Assembly (NCBI RefSeq): GCF_013141915.1
Contig: NZ_SROX01000010.1
Span: 124,001-188,000, forward strand
From: Cupriavidus necator
GTDB lineage: Bacteria; Pseudomonadota; Gammaproteobacteria; Burkholderiales; Burkholderiaceae
DNA: 64,000 nucleotides
Direction of reading: 5' to 3'
Shown piece by piece: positions 11,949 to 21,492 of the stretch. The notes beneath the pieces are model-generated. The model was not told the origin of the DNA, ran no database searches, and saw only the letters and a program-made list of their open reading frames with translations. Every line of letters begins with the position of its first letter. Positions within the stretch are counted from its first letter, which is position 1. Both the position numbers and the translations under genes were made by a program.

Positions 11949-12419
11949 TTAGAGCTCAGCCTTGAGTTGATTGAGCAGGTCGTTGTGGACCTGCGCGTTC
12001 ACTTCACGCTTGAGGATCTGCTCGGCACCCTTGACGGCCAGCACGGCAACCTGGTCGCGCAGTTCTTCGCGCGCGCGGGTAACCTGCTGTTCGGCTTCGG
12101 CCTTGGCCTGGGCAATGATGCGTGCGGCTTCTGCCTGGGCGTTCTGCTTGATCTCGTCGGCCGTCAGCTGAGCGCGCTTTTCGGCGTCAGCGACACGTTG
12201 AGCGCCTTCGGTGCGGGCTTCGGCCATGGCCTGGTCCACACGCTTGTTGGCGAGTTCGAGCTCGGCCTTGCCCTTCTCGGCAGCGGCGAGGCCATCGGCG
12301 ATCTTCGTTGCGCGTTCGTCGAGCGCCTTCACCAGCGGCGGCCAAATGAATTTGGCAACAACCCACCACAGGATGAAGAACACGACCATCTGCGCAAAAA
12401 ACGTTGCGTTCAGATTCAT
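11949..12419 (-). CDS. atpF: ATP synthase Fo subunit b
   Basis: Subunit b (156 residues) is the membrane-anchored peripheral stalk. One N-terminal transmembrane helix (residues about 5-25, [20 protein letters not shown]) is followed by a long, highly charged Ala/Glu/Gln/Lys-rich coiled coil to the C-terminus. Length matches the E. coli protein. The gene lies 99 bases downstream of atpE. Confidence 0.96.
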   Translation of the reverse strand: MNLNATFFAQMVVFFILWWVVAKFIWPPLVKALDERATKIADGLAAAEKGKAELELANKRVDQAMAEARTEGAQRVADAEKRAQLTADEIKQNAQAEAARIIAQAKAEAEQQVTRAREELRDQVAVLAVKGAEQILKREVNAQVHNDLLNQLKAEL

Positions 12420-12518
12420 GGTGTGTTCCTTTCGGTAATCAAACTACAGATAAATGCGCAAGGGCGGCCAGGCTAAGTGGCCCGCGCCGCCCGTCAGCAT
12501 CATGCAGACCGAAAAGAA

Positions 12519-12800
<282 letters not shown>

Positions 12801-12814
12801 TTAGAGAGACTTAG

Positions 12815-12842
12815 AACCAAAAAACCAAAAAACCAAAAAACC
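12815..12842 (-). repeat. U-rich tandem repeat in the atpE leader
   Basis: On the plus strand the 8-base unit AACCAAAA occurs three times plus a partial AACC; in the atp mRNA this reads as repeated GGUUUUUU. It lies 30-57 bases upstream of the atpE start, in the 72-base gap after atpB. U-rich stretches ahead of E. coli atpE enhance its translation, so a similar role is likely. Confidence 0.65.
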
Positions 12843-12857
12843 TGAAATCTGCAGTGA

Positions 12858-13724
12858 TCAGTGGTGATCGTGAGCCTGGCCGATGTACACCAGCGTCAGC
12901 ATCATGAAAATGAAGGCCTGGAGCAGCACGATCAGGATGTGGAAGATCGCCCATACGGTACCGGCCACCACATGCCCGACAAAACCCAGCGCGGACAGGT
13001 CGGGGCTGAAGGTCCAGATGGAGCCGAGCAGCGCGATCAGCAGGAACACCAGTTCGCCGGCATACATGTTGCCGAACAACCGCATGCCCAGCGACACGGC
13101 CTTGGCCAGGAATTCAATGATGTTCAGGACCAGGTTGAACGGGGCCAGATACCACTTCGCGCCGAACGGTGCGGAGAACAGCTCATGCATGAAGCCGCCC
13201 GCGCCCTTGATCTTGAAGCTGTAGTAGATCATCAGCACCAGCACCGAGCACGACATGCCCAGCGTGCCGTTCAGGTCGGCCGTGGCCACTGCGCGGTGGT
13301 GCGGCAGATGGATGTGGAAGATGCCCAGCAGGTTGTTCAGGCCGGTGACCCAGTCCACGGGGATCAGGTCGATCGCGTTCATCATGGTGATCCAGCAGAA
13401 CACCATCAGCGCCAGCGGGGCGATCCACGAGCGGTCGCCGTGGATGATGCCCTTGGCCTGGTCGTCGACCATCTCGACGATCATCTCGACGAAAGCCTGG
13501 AAGCGGCCCGGCACGCCGGGGGTGACGCGGCGCGCGGCAACGTACAGGAACAGCACGGCGATGGCGCCGCACAGCACGGACCAGAACACCGTGTCGTAGT
13601 TGAGCACGGAGAAATCGACCACCGACGCTTGCGTGCCGCCGACCGAATTCAAGTTCTGCAAGTGTTCGGCGATATAGCCGGAGGGTGTCAGCGCGTGTTC
13701 GGCGCTTTGGGTAGCATCAGACAT
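12858..13724 (-). CDS. atpB: ATP synthase Fo subunit a
   Basis: Subunit a (288 residues) contains the proton half-channels. Several transmembrane helices are evident, and the helix with the essential arginine is recognisable in [21 protein letters not shown]. The C-terminus is hydrophobic and ends GQAHDHH. The ATG at 13724 ([12 protein letters not shown]) was chosen; an upstream in-frame extension of 42 residues has no family similarity. The gap to atpI is 243 bases, long for this operon, and no separate gene is visible in it. Confidence 0.97.
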   Translation of the reverse strand: MSDATQSAEHALTPSGYIAEHLQNLNSVGGTQASVVDFSVLNYDTVFWSVLCGAIAVLFLYVAARRVTPGVPGRFQAFVEMIVEMVDDQAKGIIHGDRSWIAPLALMVFCWITMMNAIDLIPVDWVTGLNNLLGIFHIHLPHHRAVATADLNGTLGMSCSVLVLMIYYSFKIKGAGGFMHELFSAPFGAKWYLAPFNLVLNIIEFLAKAVSLGMRLFGNMYAGELVFLLIALLGSIWTFSPDLSALGFVGHVVAGTVWAIFHILIVLLQAFIFMMLTLVYIGQAHDHH

Positions 13725-13967
13725 GTCGATACGAACGGTATATTGCGAAATCTTCGGGCCGCGCGCCGCCACAGTCTGGCAAGCGCCCGGTACGCGTCTT
13801 GCATTGCCTTCGGCGGATTCGCCGGTCACCGCAATGCAAGCAGGGTTCAACCTTGACCGTGTCCGGAGTCAGCGCCATGAAACCCGCTGCATCCGCCACG
13901 GAAAACTCTTGATATTCCGTTTCGGTGCCACCACCTTTAGAGGAAGCACCATTTTCGGGCAGCCGAC

Positions 13968-14474
13968 CTAGCGCAATGCCAGGGCCACCACCCAGTATGT
14001 CTTTAGCGCCAGCAGGAACGTGACCAGCATCGGCACCCAGCGCAGATCCCGGTACAGCACCACCACCAGCACCAGCAGCGCCACCGTGGCAAAGACCTTG
14101 ATCGCTTCGCCCAGCACCAGCCCGCCCACCGAAGCCCGGTCGCGCGCCAGCCACAGGCGGAAGGCGAAAAACCCGCTCGGCACGAAGCACACCATGCCGC
14201 CGAACAACGCCGACCATCCATATGGCCCGGCCTCTTTCGCAAACAGCGCCCAGCACAGTGCCGACAGCAGGGAAACCATCACCTGCGCCAGGACAACTTT
14301 GCCCGGGGTCATGCGCGAAGGACGCAGCGCGCGCTCGCCAAACAGCGTCACCGCTTCGGCATGCGACAGCGGATCGACAGCTTCTTCCTCACGGTCCGCG
14401 CCTTCTTTCCAATCGTCCCAGTCATCTTCCTGACGGGACCCGGCGCCTCGTTGCTGACGGTCTCGAACCACCAC
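13968..14474 (-). CDS. atpI: ATP synthase subunit I (AtpI)
   Basis: A 168-residue protein with a charged N-terminal half (about 55 residues with many Asp/Glu/Arg) and four hydrophobic segments after it (VVLAQVMVSLLSALCWALF, SALFGGMVCFVPSGFFAF, VLGEAIKVFATVALLVLVVVLY, MLVTFLLALKTYWVVALAL). AtpI assists assembly of the c-ring in some bacteria. It is the first gene of the operon. The start is uncertain: tandem GTG codons at 14474 and 14471 follow a weak purine-rich site. Confidence 0.85.
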   Translation of the reverse strand: MVVRDRQQRGAGSRQEDDWDDWKEGADREEEAVDPLSHAEAVTLFGERALRPSRMTPGKVVLAQVMVSLLSALCWALFAKEAGPYGWSALFGGMVCFVPSGFFAFRLWLARDRASVGGLVLGEAIKVFATVALLVLVVVLYRDLRWVPMLVTFLLALKTYWVVALALR

Positions 14475-14791
14475 CTGCCTGCCTTATCCGGACCGGAACT
14501 TTTCGGCCCGACCAGAATTCAAACCGCACGATTTTAAGGGGAACTACTGATTCGCGTCAATCTGCTTACATTTACCTTGCAGTGCATTGCGCACAACGGT
14601 TGCCATCACGATTGCATGATGGGCGCGCGAAAATTGCGCGGCAATGATGTTTGACGTAATTGGATTGCGCGGCGAACCCTGCGCATGATGGGGGATTACC
14701 GGCTGCTCACAACGGATACCGCCTATCCACGTCGCCAATGCTGCGTGCGCGCAACAGTCGCCGCAGCAATGGCCGTTAATCGCGCAGTAAA
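14475..14791. other. Intergenic region between parB and atpI
   Basis: About 320 bases without a gene. It contains the atp promoter (14531-14560) and a small inverted repeat, GCGCG-aaaa-TTGCGC, near 14627-14642. Nothing else was identified. Confidence 0.5.
14531..14560 (-). promoter_or_regulatory. atp operon promoter
   Basis: On the minus strand TTGACG (14560-14555) and TAAAAT (14536-14531) are 18 bases apart; each hexamer matches the sigma-70 consensus at five of six positions. Expected transcription start is near 14524, about 50 bases before atpI. Confidence 0.65.
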
Positions 14792-15694
14792 TCAGGCGGC
14801 CTGCTGGCCTTCGCGCGATTCGCGCAGCCGCGTCAGCACTCCTTCGAGCGCATCGTTGTTGCTGAAGTGAATCGTAAGCTGGCCCTTGCCGCGCGCACCC
14901 AGCTTGATCTGCACCGCCAGCCCCAGCGCGTCCGACAACTCCTCTTCCAGCCGCGCCACATCGCGCACATTGTTGCCGCCCTTCTGCTTGAGCGACTTCA
15001 GGTCGAACGGCTTGAGCGTCGACGCCACCAGCTTCTCGGTCTCGCGCACCGAAAGCCGCTTGTTGACGATCTGGTTGGCCAGCGTGATCTGGTTGGCGCC
15101 GTCGACGGCCAGCAGTGCGCGCGCGTGGCCCATGTCGAGGTCACCGGCCATCAGCATGGTTTGCACCGGTGCGGCCAGGTTCAGCAGCCGCAGCAGGTTG
15201 GACACCGCGCTGCGCGAGCGCCCCACCGACTCGGCCGCCTGCTCGTGCGTGAAGCTGAACTCGCGGATCAGCCGCATGATGCCCTGCGCTTCTTCCAGCG
15301 GATTCAGGTCTTCGCGCTGGATGTTCTCGATCAGCGCCATCGCCGCCGCGGCCTCGTCGGCGACGTCCTTGACCAGCACCGGCACCTTGTCCAGCCCGGC
15401 CAGCCGGGAAGCGCGGAAGCGCCGCTCGCCGGCAATGATCTCGTAGCGGTCGGGCTCGGCCACGCGGCGCACCAGGATCGGCTGCATCAGGCCCTGGGCC
15501 CGGATGCTGGCGGCCAGCTCCTGCAGCGCGCCCTCGTCCATGCGGGTGCGCGGCTGGTACTTGCCAGGCTGCAGCTGGTTCAGGTTCAGCACGGTGGGCG
15601 CCCCCTCCTGCCTGACCGATTCGACGATTTCGGCAGGCCCGCCCAACAGCGCTTCCAGGCCACGGCCCAGGCCCTTCTTCTTTGCAGTGCTCAT
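14792..15694 (-). CDS. parB: Chromosome partitioning protein ParB
   Basis: ParB (300 residues) is a CTPase clamp that loads at parS and spreads along DNA to guide origin segregation with ParA. The N-terminal nuclease-like CTP-binding domain shows ILVRRVAEPDRYEIIAGERRFRAS, with the GERR(F)RA motif; a helix-turn-helix follows (FTHEQAAESVGRSRSAVSNLLRLL); the C-terminal dimerisation segment ends the protein. Four candidate parS sites lie 2-5 kb away within the window. It is the last gene of the mnmG-rsmG-parA-parB set, 16 bases after parA. Confidence 0.97.
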   Translation of the reverse strand: MSTAKKKGLGRGLEALLGGPAEIVESVRQEGAPTVLNLNQLQPGKYQPRTRMDEGALQELAASIRAQGLMQPILVRRVAEPDRYEIIAGERRFRASRLAGLDKVPVLVKDVADEAAAAMALIENIQREDLNPLEEAQGIMRLIREFSFTHEQAAESVGRSRSAVSNLLRLLNLAAPVQTMLMAGDLDMGHARALLAVDGANQITLANQIVNKRLSVRETEKLVASTLKPFDLKSLKQKGGNNVRDVARLEEELSDALGLAVQIKLGARGKGQLTIHFSNNDALEGVLTRLRESREGQQAA

Positions 15695-15710
15695 GCTCTT
15701 GCCCTCTCCT

Positions 15711-16484
15711 TCAGCCCAGCTGCCGGACCCGCGCGATCATCTCGGCGCCGAAGTCCAGGTACGCCTTGGCGCCCTTCGATGACGGATCAAATGCCACGCC
15801 CGGCATGCCATAGGACGGCGCCTCGGCCAGCCGCACATTGCGCGGGATCAGGGTCTTGAAGACCTTTTCACCGAAGTGCGATTCCAGTTGCGCCGAGACT
15901 TGCTGCTGCAGCGTCACGCGCGGATCGAACATCACGCGCAGCAGCCCGATCACCTGCAGGTCGCGGTTCAGGTTGGCGTGCACCTGCTTGATGGTGTTGA
16001 CCAAGTCCGACAGCCCTTCCAGCGCAAAGTACTCGCATTGCATCGGCACGATCACGCCGTGCGCCGCGCACAACCCGTTCAGCGTCAGCAGCGATAGCGA
16101 CGGCGGGCAATCGATCAGCACGAAGTCATAGTCGCCTTCGACCTCCGCGATGGCCTGGCGCAGCCGGCGCTCGCGCTGGTCCAGTTCGACCAGTTCCACT
16201 TCGGCACCGGCCAGTTCGCGGTTGGCCGGCAGCACGTCGTACTTTCCGGTTTCGGAGCGCTGGCGCGCCTGGGGGATACCGGCCAGGCCAACCAGCACCT
16301 GGTACACGCTGGTTTCCAGCGCCTGCTTGTCGATGCCGGAACCCATCGAGGCATTGCCCTGCGGGTCCAGGTCGACCAGCAGCACGCGCTGGCCCTGCGC
16401 GGCCAGGCCGGCGGCAAGGTTCACCGTGGTGGTGGTCTTGCCTACCCCGCCCTTCTGGTTTGCGATCACGAATACCTTGGCCAT
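15711..16484 (-). CDS. parA: Chromosome partitioning ATPase ParA (Soj)
   Basis: ParA (257 residues) is a deviant-Walker ATPase that binds DNA non-specifically and drives ParB-parS movement. The Walker A motif KGGVGKTT starts at residue 11 with both signature lysines (Lys11, Lys16), and the second motif DPQGNAS and DCPPSLSLLT are present. The length is that of a chromosomal (short) ParA. The ATG at 16484 (MAKVFVIANQ) gives the usual N-terminus; an upstream ATG at 16508 would add eight unconserved residues. Confidence 0.97.
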   Translation of the reverse strand: MAKVFVIANQKGGVGKTTTTVNLAAGLAAQGQRVLLVDLDPQGNASMGSGIDKQALETSVYQVLVGLAGIPQARQRSETGKYDVLPANRELAGAEVELVELDQRERRLRQAIAEVEGDYDFVLIDCPPSLSLLTLNGLCAAHGVIVPMQCEYFALEGLSDLVNTIKQVHANLNRDLQVIGLLRVMFDPRVTLQQQVSAQLESHFGEKVFKTLIPRNVRLAEAPSYGMPGVAFDPSSKGAKAYLDFGAEMIARVRQLG

Positions 16485-16569
16485 AAGCTCCTGCGGCTCC
16501 TGCTTCAAATCATCCGGCCAGCACGCGGCTGGCAGTTCGCGGCGCGCTTGCGCGGCGCCGCGGCGTAGG

Positions 16570-17271
16570 TCATGCGGGGGCGCCCGCGCGGCGCGACAGC
16601 ACCACCAGGTGCCGCTCTGCCTTCAGGCCGGGCACGGTCAGCCGAGGCACGGCGTCGACCTGCCATTGCGCCATCAGCCCGGCGGCTTCCATGCGGTCCA
16701 GCTCGGCCTGCGGATACACGCCCTTCATCGCGATCAGCTTGCCGCGCGGCGCCAGCAAGTGGCCCGCCAGGTTCACGAAATCGGTCAGTTCGGCAAACGC
16801 GCGCGAGGTGATGACGGCAAAGCCGCTGGCATCGTCCAGCTTTTCCACCGGCCCCCAATGCGCCGCGGCGTTGGACAACCCGAGTTGCGCGCGGCACTGC
16901 GTCAGGAAGGCCGTCTTCTTCTGCACAATGTCGACCATCAGCACCGACACATCGGGACAGGCGATGGCCAGCGGCAGGCCTGGCATACCGCCGCCGGAGC
17001 CTACGTCGAGGACCCTGCCCCGCGCCGGCACCTCAACTTCGGCAGCACGGGCGGCTTCCGCTAACGCCGGCACCGCAGCAAGCGAATCCAACATGTGATG
17101 CGTGAGCATCTCGTCTGGATGCCGGATCGCAGTCAAGTTGTAGACGCCATTCCATTTGCGCAGCAGGGCGAGGTATGCGAACAGCGTGTCGACCTGCGCC
17201 GGTGCCAACACCAGCCCGATCTCGGCCAGACCCGATTCAAGGCGACGACGCTGCGTGGCGTCGTCGGTCAT
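16570..17271 (-). CDS. rsmG: 16S rRNA (guanine527-N7)-methyltransferase
   Basis: RsmG/GidB (233 residues) methylates G527 of 16S rRNA with SAM; loss gives low-level streptomycin resistance. SAM-binding motif VLDVGSGGGMPGLPLAI, the motif VLMVDIVQKKTAFL and the C-terminal MKGVYP segment are typical. The start at 17271 (MTDDATQ) is chosen; it lies 21 bases after the mnmG stop, so the two are co-transcribed. Confidence 0.96.
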   Translation of the reverse strand: MTDDATQRRRLESGLAEIGLVLAPAQVDTLFAYLALLRKWNGVYNLTAIRHPDEMLTHHMLDSLAAVPALAEAARAAEVEVPARGRVLDVGSGGGMPGLPLAIACPDVSVLMVDIVQKKTAFLTQCRAQLGLSNAAAHWGPVEKLDDASGFAVITSRAFAELTDFVNLAGHLLAPRGKLIAMKGVYPQAELDRMEAAGLMAQWQVDAVPRLTVPGLKAERHLVVLSRRAGAPA

Positions 17272-17292
17272 GGTATGTCGCGGACCGGGCAC

Positions 17293-19251
17293 TCAGGCAG
17301 CCTCTTCAGCGTTGCCGGACGACGCCCCGGAGTCTGTACGGCCACGGCCCAGCCCCTTCTTCTTGAGGTGTACCAATAGCAGCGAGACCGCGGCCGGTGT
17401 CACGCCCGAGATGCGAGAAGCCTGGCCAAGCGTTTCCGGACGATGCTGGTTCAGCTTTTGGCTGACTTCGAAACCGAGCCCGCGCACTTCGGTGTAATCC
17501 AGCCCTTCCGGCAGTCGCGTCGATTCGTTGGCTTCCAGCTTGTCGACTTCGGCTGCCTGACGGGCGATATAGCCGTGGTACTTGATACCAATCTCGATCT
17601 GCTCGCGGATCTGTTCCGCCAGCATCGAATCTGCATCCAGTGGTGCCGCGGGGGCATGGCGACCGCCCTGCAGAGCCATCAGCGCTTCGTAGCGGACTTC
17701 CGGCCGACGCAGCAGGTCGGCCAGGCTGTACTCGCGTTCGATTGGCTTGCCCAGCAGCGGCACCGCCTCTTCAGCTGACAGCATGGCCGGATTCACCCAT
17801 GTGCTTTTCAGACGCTCTGTTTCACGTGAAACAGCGTCGCGCTTCCGGTTGAAAGCATCCCAACGCGCATCATCGACCACGCCAAGTTCGCGGCCAACCT
17901 CGGTCAGCCGCATGTCGGCGTTATCTTCCCGCAAGCTAAGGCGGAATTCGGCACGGCTGGTGAACATGCGGTACGGCTCGGTCACGCCCCGCGTGATCAG
18001 GTCGTCGACCAGCACACCCAGGTACGCCTGATCACGGCGCGGCGTCCAGGGGTCGCGCTCACGCACAAAGCAACCGGCGTTGATGCCCGCCAGCAGACCT
18101 TGCGCCCCAGCCTCTTCATAGCCGGTGGTGCCGTTGATCTGGCCGGCAAAGAACAGGCCACGGATCGCCTTGCTTTCCAGCGATGCCTTGAGGCCCCGCG
18201 GATCAAAGTAGTCGTATTCGATCGCATACCCGGGCCGCAAGATGTGGGCGTTCTCCAAGCCTCGGATCGAATGCACCAGCTCCAGTTGCACATCGAATGG
18301 CAGGCTGGTCGAGATCCCATTGGGATAGAACTCGTTGGTCGTCAGGCCTTCCGGCTCCAGGAAGATCTGGTGGCTTTCCTTGCTGGCAAAGCGGTGGATT
18401 TTGTCCTCGATGCTGGGACAGTAACGCGGCCCTACCCCTTCGATCACGCCGGTGTACATGGGCGAGCGGTCCAGCCCGCCGCGGATGATGTCGTGGGTAC
18501 GGCTGTTGGTATGGGTGATCCAGCACGGCAGTTGCTGCGGATGCTGTTCAGGCCGGCCCAGGAAAGAGAAGACGGGCACCGGATCGAGGTCGCCAGGCTG
18601 CTCTTCCATCACCGAGAAATCGATGGTACGGCCGTCGATACGCGGCGGCGTGCCCGTCTTCAGGCGGCCTTGCGGCAGCTGCAGGTCCTTCAGGCGTGCT
18701 GACAGCGATACCGCGGCGGGGTCGCCGGCGCGGCCGCCGGTGTAGTTGTCCAGGCCGACGTGGATCTTTCCGTCCAGGAAGGTACCAGCAGTCAGCACGA
18801 CGGCACGCGCGCGGAAGGCGATACCCACCTGAGTCATGGCGCCGACGACGCGGTCGCCCTCCACCATCAGGTCGTCCACGGCTTGCTGGAACAACATCAG
18901 GTTCGGCTGGTTTTCCAGCCGGGTACGGATCGCCTTGCGGTACAACACTCGGTCCGCCTGGGCGCGCGTGGCACGCACGGCTGGGCCCTTGCTGGAATTC
19001 AGGATGCGGAACTGGATGCCGGCCTCGTCCGTGGCCGCGGCCATGGCGCCGCCCATGGCATCCACCTCCTTGACCAGATGTCCCTTGCCGATGCCGCCGA
19101 TCGACGGGTTACAGCTCATCTGCCCAAGCGTCTCGATGTTATGGGTCAGCAGCAGCGTCTGGCAGCCCATGCGGGCCGCGGCAAGGGCGGCTTCAGTGCC
19201 GGCATGGCCACCGCCGACGACGATGACATCGAATTCTTTCGGGTAAAGCAT
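17293..19251 (-). CDS. mnmG: tRNA uridine-5-carboxymethylaminomethyl enzyme MnmG (GidA)
   Basis: MnmG (652 residues), with MnmE, installs carboxymethylaminomethyl on wobble uridine 34 of several tRNAs, using FAD and a folate. The dinucleotide-binding motif [19 protein letters not shown] is at residues about 11-29. The signature [16 protein letters not shown] with the conserved cysteine, [11 protein letters not shown] and GYEEAGAQG are present. A perfect parS site lies inside this coding sequence (17818-17833), and a TATAAT hexamer lies 46 bases upstream of the start. It heads the rsmG-parA-parB set. Confidence 0.97.
   Translation of the reverse strand: MLYPKEFDVIVVGGGHAGTEAALAAARMGCQTLLLTHNIETLGQMSCNPSIGGIGKGHLVKEVDAMGGAMAAATDEAGIQFRILNSSKGPAVRATRAQADRVLYRKAIRTRLENQPNLMLFQQAVDDLMVEGDRVVGAMTQVGIAFRARAVVLTAGTFLDGKIHVGLDNYTGGRAGDPAAVSLSARLKDLQLPQGRLKTGTPPRIDGRTIDFSVMEEQPGDLDPVPVFSFLGRPEQHPQQLPCWITHTNSRTHDIIRGGLDRSPMYTGVIEGVGPRYCPSIEDKIHRFASKESHQIFLEPEGLTTNEFYPNGISTSLPFDVQLELVHSIRGLENAHILRPGYAIEYDYFDPRGLKASLESKAIRGLFFAGQINGTTGYEEAGAQGLLAGINAGCFVRERDPWTPRRDQAYLGVLVDDLITRGVTEPYRMFTSRAEFRLSLREDNADMRLTEVGRELGVVDDARWDAFNRKRDAVSRETERLKSTWVNPAMLSAEEAVPLLGKPIEREYSLADLLRRPEVRYEALMALQGGRHAPAAPLDADSMLAEQIREQIEIGIKYHGYIARQAAEVDKLEANESTRLPEGLDYTEVRGLGFEVSQKLNQHRPETLGQASRISGVTPAAVSLLLVHLKKKGLGRGRTDSGASSGNAEEAA
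17818..17833. promoter_or_regulatory. parS site inside mnmG
   Basis: The 16-base palindrome TGTTTCACGTGAAACA, the consensus ParB-binding site, lies within the mnmG coding region. Confidence 0.9.
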
Positions 19252-19297
19252 GGGACACCTCCTCCGGGAGGCTGGCGGGAAAATACGGGAATGCGAA

Positions 19298-19303
19298 ATT
19301 ATA
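19298..19303 (-). promoter_or_regulatory. Candidate -10 box for mnmG
   Basis: Perfect TATAAT on the minus strand 46 bases upstream of the mnmG start, within GCTATAATTTCG. No good -35 hexamer is visible at the right distance. Confidence 0.4.
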
Positions 19304-19338
19304 GCGGCATTCGACCGGCCGCCTTCCGACCGACACTA

Positions 19339-19354
19339 TGTTTCACGTGAAACA
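19339..19354. promoter_or_regulatory. parS site upstream of mnmG
   Basis: Perfect TGTTTCACGTGAAACA, about 90 bases upstream of the mnmG start. Confidence 0.9.
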
Positions 19355-19396
19355 TGGCTTCCACGGTACTCGAGTAGTCGCCTGGAAACGACGTCA

Positions 19397-19412
19397 TGTT
19401 TCACGTGAAACA
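19397..19412. promoter_or_regulatory. parS site
   Basis: Perfect TGTTTCACGTGAAACA, 42 bases from the preceding site. Its right end abuts the A tract of the terminator at 19412-19437. Confidence 0.9.
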
Positions 19413-19437
19413 AAAAGGCCGGGCGCAGGGCCCGGCC
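19412..19437 (-). terminator. Terminator between parS sites
   Basis: On the minus strand GGCCGGGC (19437-19430), loop CCTGC, GCCCGGCC (19424-19417), then five T residues. It lies 26 bases beyond the stop of the amidohydrolase gene and should end that transcript before mnmG. Confidence 0.8.
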
Positions 19438-19440
19438 ATA

Positions 19441-19456
19441 GGTTCCACGTGAAACA
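19441..19456. promoter_or_regulatory. Degenerate parS site
   Basis: GGTTCCACGTGAAACA differs from the parS consensus at the first and fifth bases and keeps the CACGTG core. It immediately follows the terminator and ends 7 bases before the end of the amidohydrolase gene. Confidence 0.6.
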
Positions 19457-19462
19457 AGCGCC

Positions 19463-20335
19463 TCAGAGCTGCGACCTGATATAAGCCCCTAGCCGCTCAG
19501 TCAACTTGCCCAGATCACGCTGCAATGACGCAAAGCCTGCATTGCGCTCGCGGCTCGTTTCGTCCATATACAACGGTCGCCGGATCTCGATCTGCAGGCT
19601 ATTGCGCCGCTCAGCCGGCCGCCCAATCTGAGCAATCAACTGCACGCCTTTATACGGGTCGTTACGCGCAACGGTGTAACCCATGCCCCGCAGTTCACAC
19701 TCGACCAGGTCGACCAGCCCCGGCTCACAGGTAGTGCCATCGCGATCACCCAGCACAAAGTCGGCCAGCGGGTGCGTGCTGGCGATCTTCAGGCGCTCAT
19801 AGGCGTTGTTGGGCATGGAGTGCAGGTTCAGGTGCCAGACCGCGCCAAAGCGGGCGTAAGCCCCCTCTACGGCGTCGGCCAGCGCCGCATGGTACGGCCG
19901 ATAGTAGCGGTCGATACGGGCCTGTACTTCCGCGACCGACAGCCGGCGGTCGTAGATTGGCGTGGACGCATCGATCCGGCTCCAGATCAGACCGTAGCCT
20001 AGCTGCGTCTTTGGCCCCGGGGCCAGCGCGGTCGGCCAGGCACCGTCTAGCTGGGCCGGGTCGATGTCGTCAGCCATCCGGTTCGGGTCGATATAGACAC
20101 GCGGGAAGGTCGCCGCCAGCAGCGTGCCACCCGCCGCGGGCACGGCCTGCCACAGCGCATCGACGTGCGTATCCTCACCGCCGCGTAGCCGCGCGGCGGG
20201 AACCGCGGCGCCAAAATCCGCCGGGTAGGCGGTACCGCTGTGCGGCGAATCGCACACCAGCGGCAGGGCCTCCCCTTCCGGCAAGCGCACGATCACCGGC
20301 GGCAGCGCCGCGGCCTGGTTGGTTGTTTCCGCCAT
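19463..20335 (-). CDS. N-formylglutamate amidohydrolase family protein
   Basis: A 290-residue member of the N-formylglutamate deformylase/amidohydrolase family (HutG-like), which in histidine degradation hydrolyses N-formylglutamate. Visible are DSPHSG near residue 29, the GGEDTHVDALW segment, the PRVYIDPNR motif, the WHLNLHSMPN metal-site region, and the C-terminal IEIRRPLYMDE. There is no hut gene next to it. Instead it starts 3 bases after a Bug-type binding protein gene, so it probably handles a formyl- or acyl-amino acid taken up by that system. The exact substrate cannot be read from the sequence. Confidence 0.82.
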   Translation of the reverse strand: MAETTNQAAALPPVIVRLPEGEALPLVCDSPHSGTAYPADFGAAVPAARLRGGEDTHVDALWQAVPAAGGTLLAATFPRVYIDPNRMADDIDPAQLDGAWPTALAPGPKTQLGYGLIWSRIDASTPIYDRRLSVAEVQARIDRYYRPYHAALADAVEGAYARFGAVWHLNLHSMPNNAYERLKIASTHPLADFVLGDRDGTTCEPGLVDLVECELRGMGYTVARNDPYKGVQLIAQIGRPAERRNSLQIEIRRPLYMDETSRERNAGFASLQRDLGKLTERLGAYIRSQL

Positions 20336-20338
20336 GCC

Positions 20339-21334
20339 TCAGTCCAGCTTGATTTCGGCAGCCTTGGCCACGCGAGCGTAACGGGCCATGGCCTGCTGGA
20401 TCTGGGCCTTGAACTGTTCCGGCGTGGTCGGCACCAGGGTGCCGCCGGACTCTTCCACCTTGCGCTTGAACTCAGGGTTCTGCATGGCCTTGTGAATAGC
20501 CTGGTTCAGCCTGCCGACAATGGCGGGCGGCGTATTGGCGGGCGCCACAATACCGAACCAGCCGCCCTCGCCCATGTCCTTGAAGCCCAGTTCGGCGTAG
20601 GTCGGCACGTTGGGCAGCTGCGCGGAACGGGCCGCGCCCAGCACCGCCAGCGCGCGCAGCCGGCCAGCCTTCACGTGCGGAAGCGTCGAGGACAGGTTAT
20701 CGGTAATTGCGTTTACCTGGCCTGCCACGGCGTCGTTCAGCGCCAGCCCGGCGCCCTTGTAGGGCACATGCAACAGGTCGATCTTGGCCAGCATCATGAA
20801 GTTCTCGATGTTGACATGGCCCAGCGAGCCGGCACCCGGCGAGGCGAAGCTGTACTTGCGGGGGTTGGCCTTGGCAAGCGCGATGAACTCTTGCATGGTC
20901 TTGGCCGGCACGCTTGGATGCACCGCGAACACGCTGGGGATCGCCACCACGTTGGTGACCGGGGCAAAGTCCTTGATCGGGTCGTACTTAAGCTTGGGGT
21001 ACACGGCCGGATTGGAGCCATGGGTGCTGACCGTGGCCATGCCGATGGTGTAACCATCCGGCGCGGCATTGGCGACCTGCTCCATGCCCAGGGAACCGCC
21101 GGCGCCGCCCTTGTTTTCCACGACGATCGACTGGCCCAGCTCGCGGCCAGCAAACTCGGCCACCAGGCGAGCCGACAAGTCGGTAGAACCGCCCGCGGCA
21201 AATGGCACAATCAGCCGGATCGGCCGGGTCGGGTAGCTGGCCTGCGCCAGCGCGCTGCCGGCAAAGACCAGCGTGGCGGTCGCGGCGGTGCCAGTTAGCA
21301 GCAGCTGGCGGCGGGACATCCGGGCTCGAATCAT
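20339..21334 (-). CDS. Bug-family (TctC-like) periplasmic solute-binding protein
   Basis: A 331-residue extracytoplasmic binding protein of the tripartite tricarboxylate transporter family, greatly expanded in Bordetella and Cupriavidus. A twin-arginine-like leader (MSRRQLLLTGTAATATLVFAGSALA) precedes YPTRPIRLIVPFAAGGSTDLSAR, the hallmark ligand-loop motif; VENKGGAGGSLG and DGYTIGM follow. No TctA or TctB membrane gene is nearby, as is common for Bug proteins. The start at 21334 gives the full leader; the longer frame upstream overlaps the divergent regulator's control region. It is coupled to the amidohydrolase gene downstream. Confidence 0.9.
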   Translation of the reverse strand: MIRARMSRRQLLLTGTAATATLVFAGSALAQASYPTRPIRLIVPFAAGGSTDLSARLVAEFAGRELGQSIVVENKGGAGGSLGMEQVANAAPDGYTIGMATVSTHGSNPAVYPKLKYDPIKDFAPVTNVVAIPSVFAVHPSVPAKTMQEFIALAKANPRKYSFASPGAGSLGHVNIENFMMLAKIDLLHVPYKGAGLALNDAVAGQVNAITDNLSSTLPHVKAGRLRALAVLGAARSAQLPNVPTYAELGFKDMGEGGWFGIVAPANTPPAIVGRLNQAIHKAMQNPEFKRKVEESGGTLVPTTPEQFKAQIQQAMARYARVAKAAEIKLD

Positions 21335-21492
21335 GGAGCTTCTCCTGTTGGTGTTGTGCATGAATCGGGCGAGTGTCAGCCGTTTACCGGTTGTGCGCAA
21401 ACGACTATATTGCACTTTTGCATTACCAAAGATCATCCTTGCGCCGGGCTTGCGGGAGATGACCGTCCTTCCGCCCCTCCCCTGCGTCCTCC

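Noticed and set aside
13725-13967. Possible extra small gene between atpI and atpB
   Set aside because: The only in-frame material is an upstream extension of atpB and an 82-codon plus-strand frame, neither with a ribosome site or similarity.
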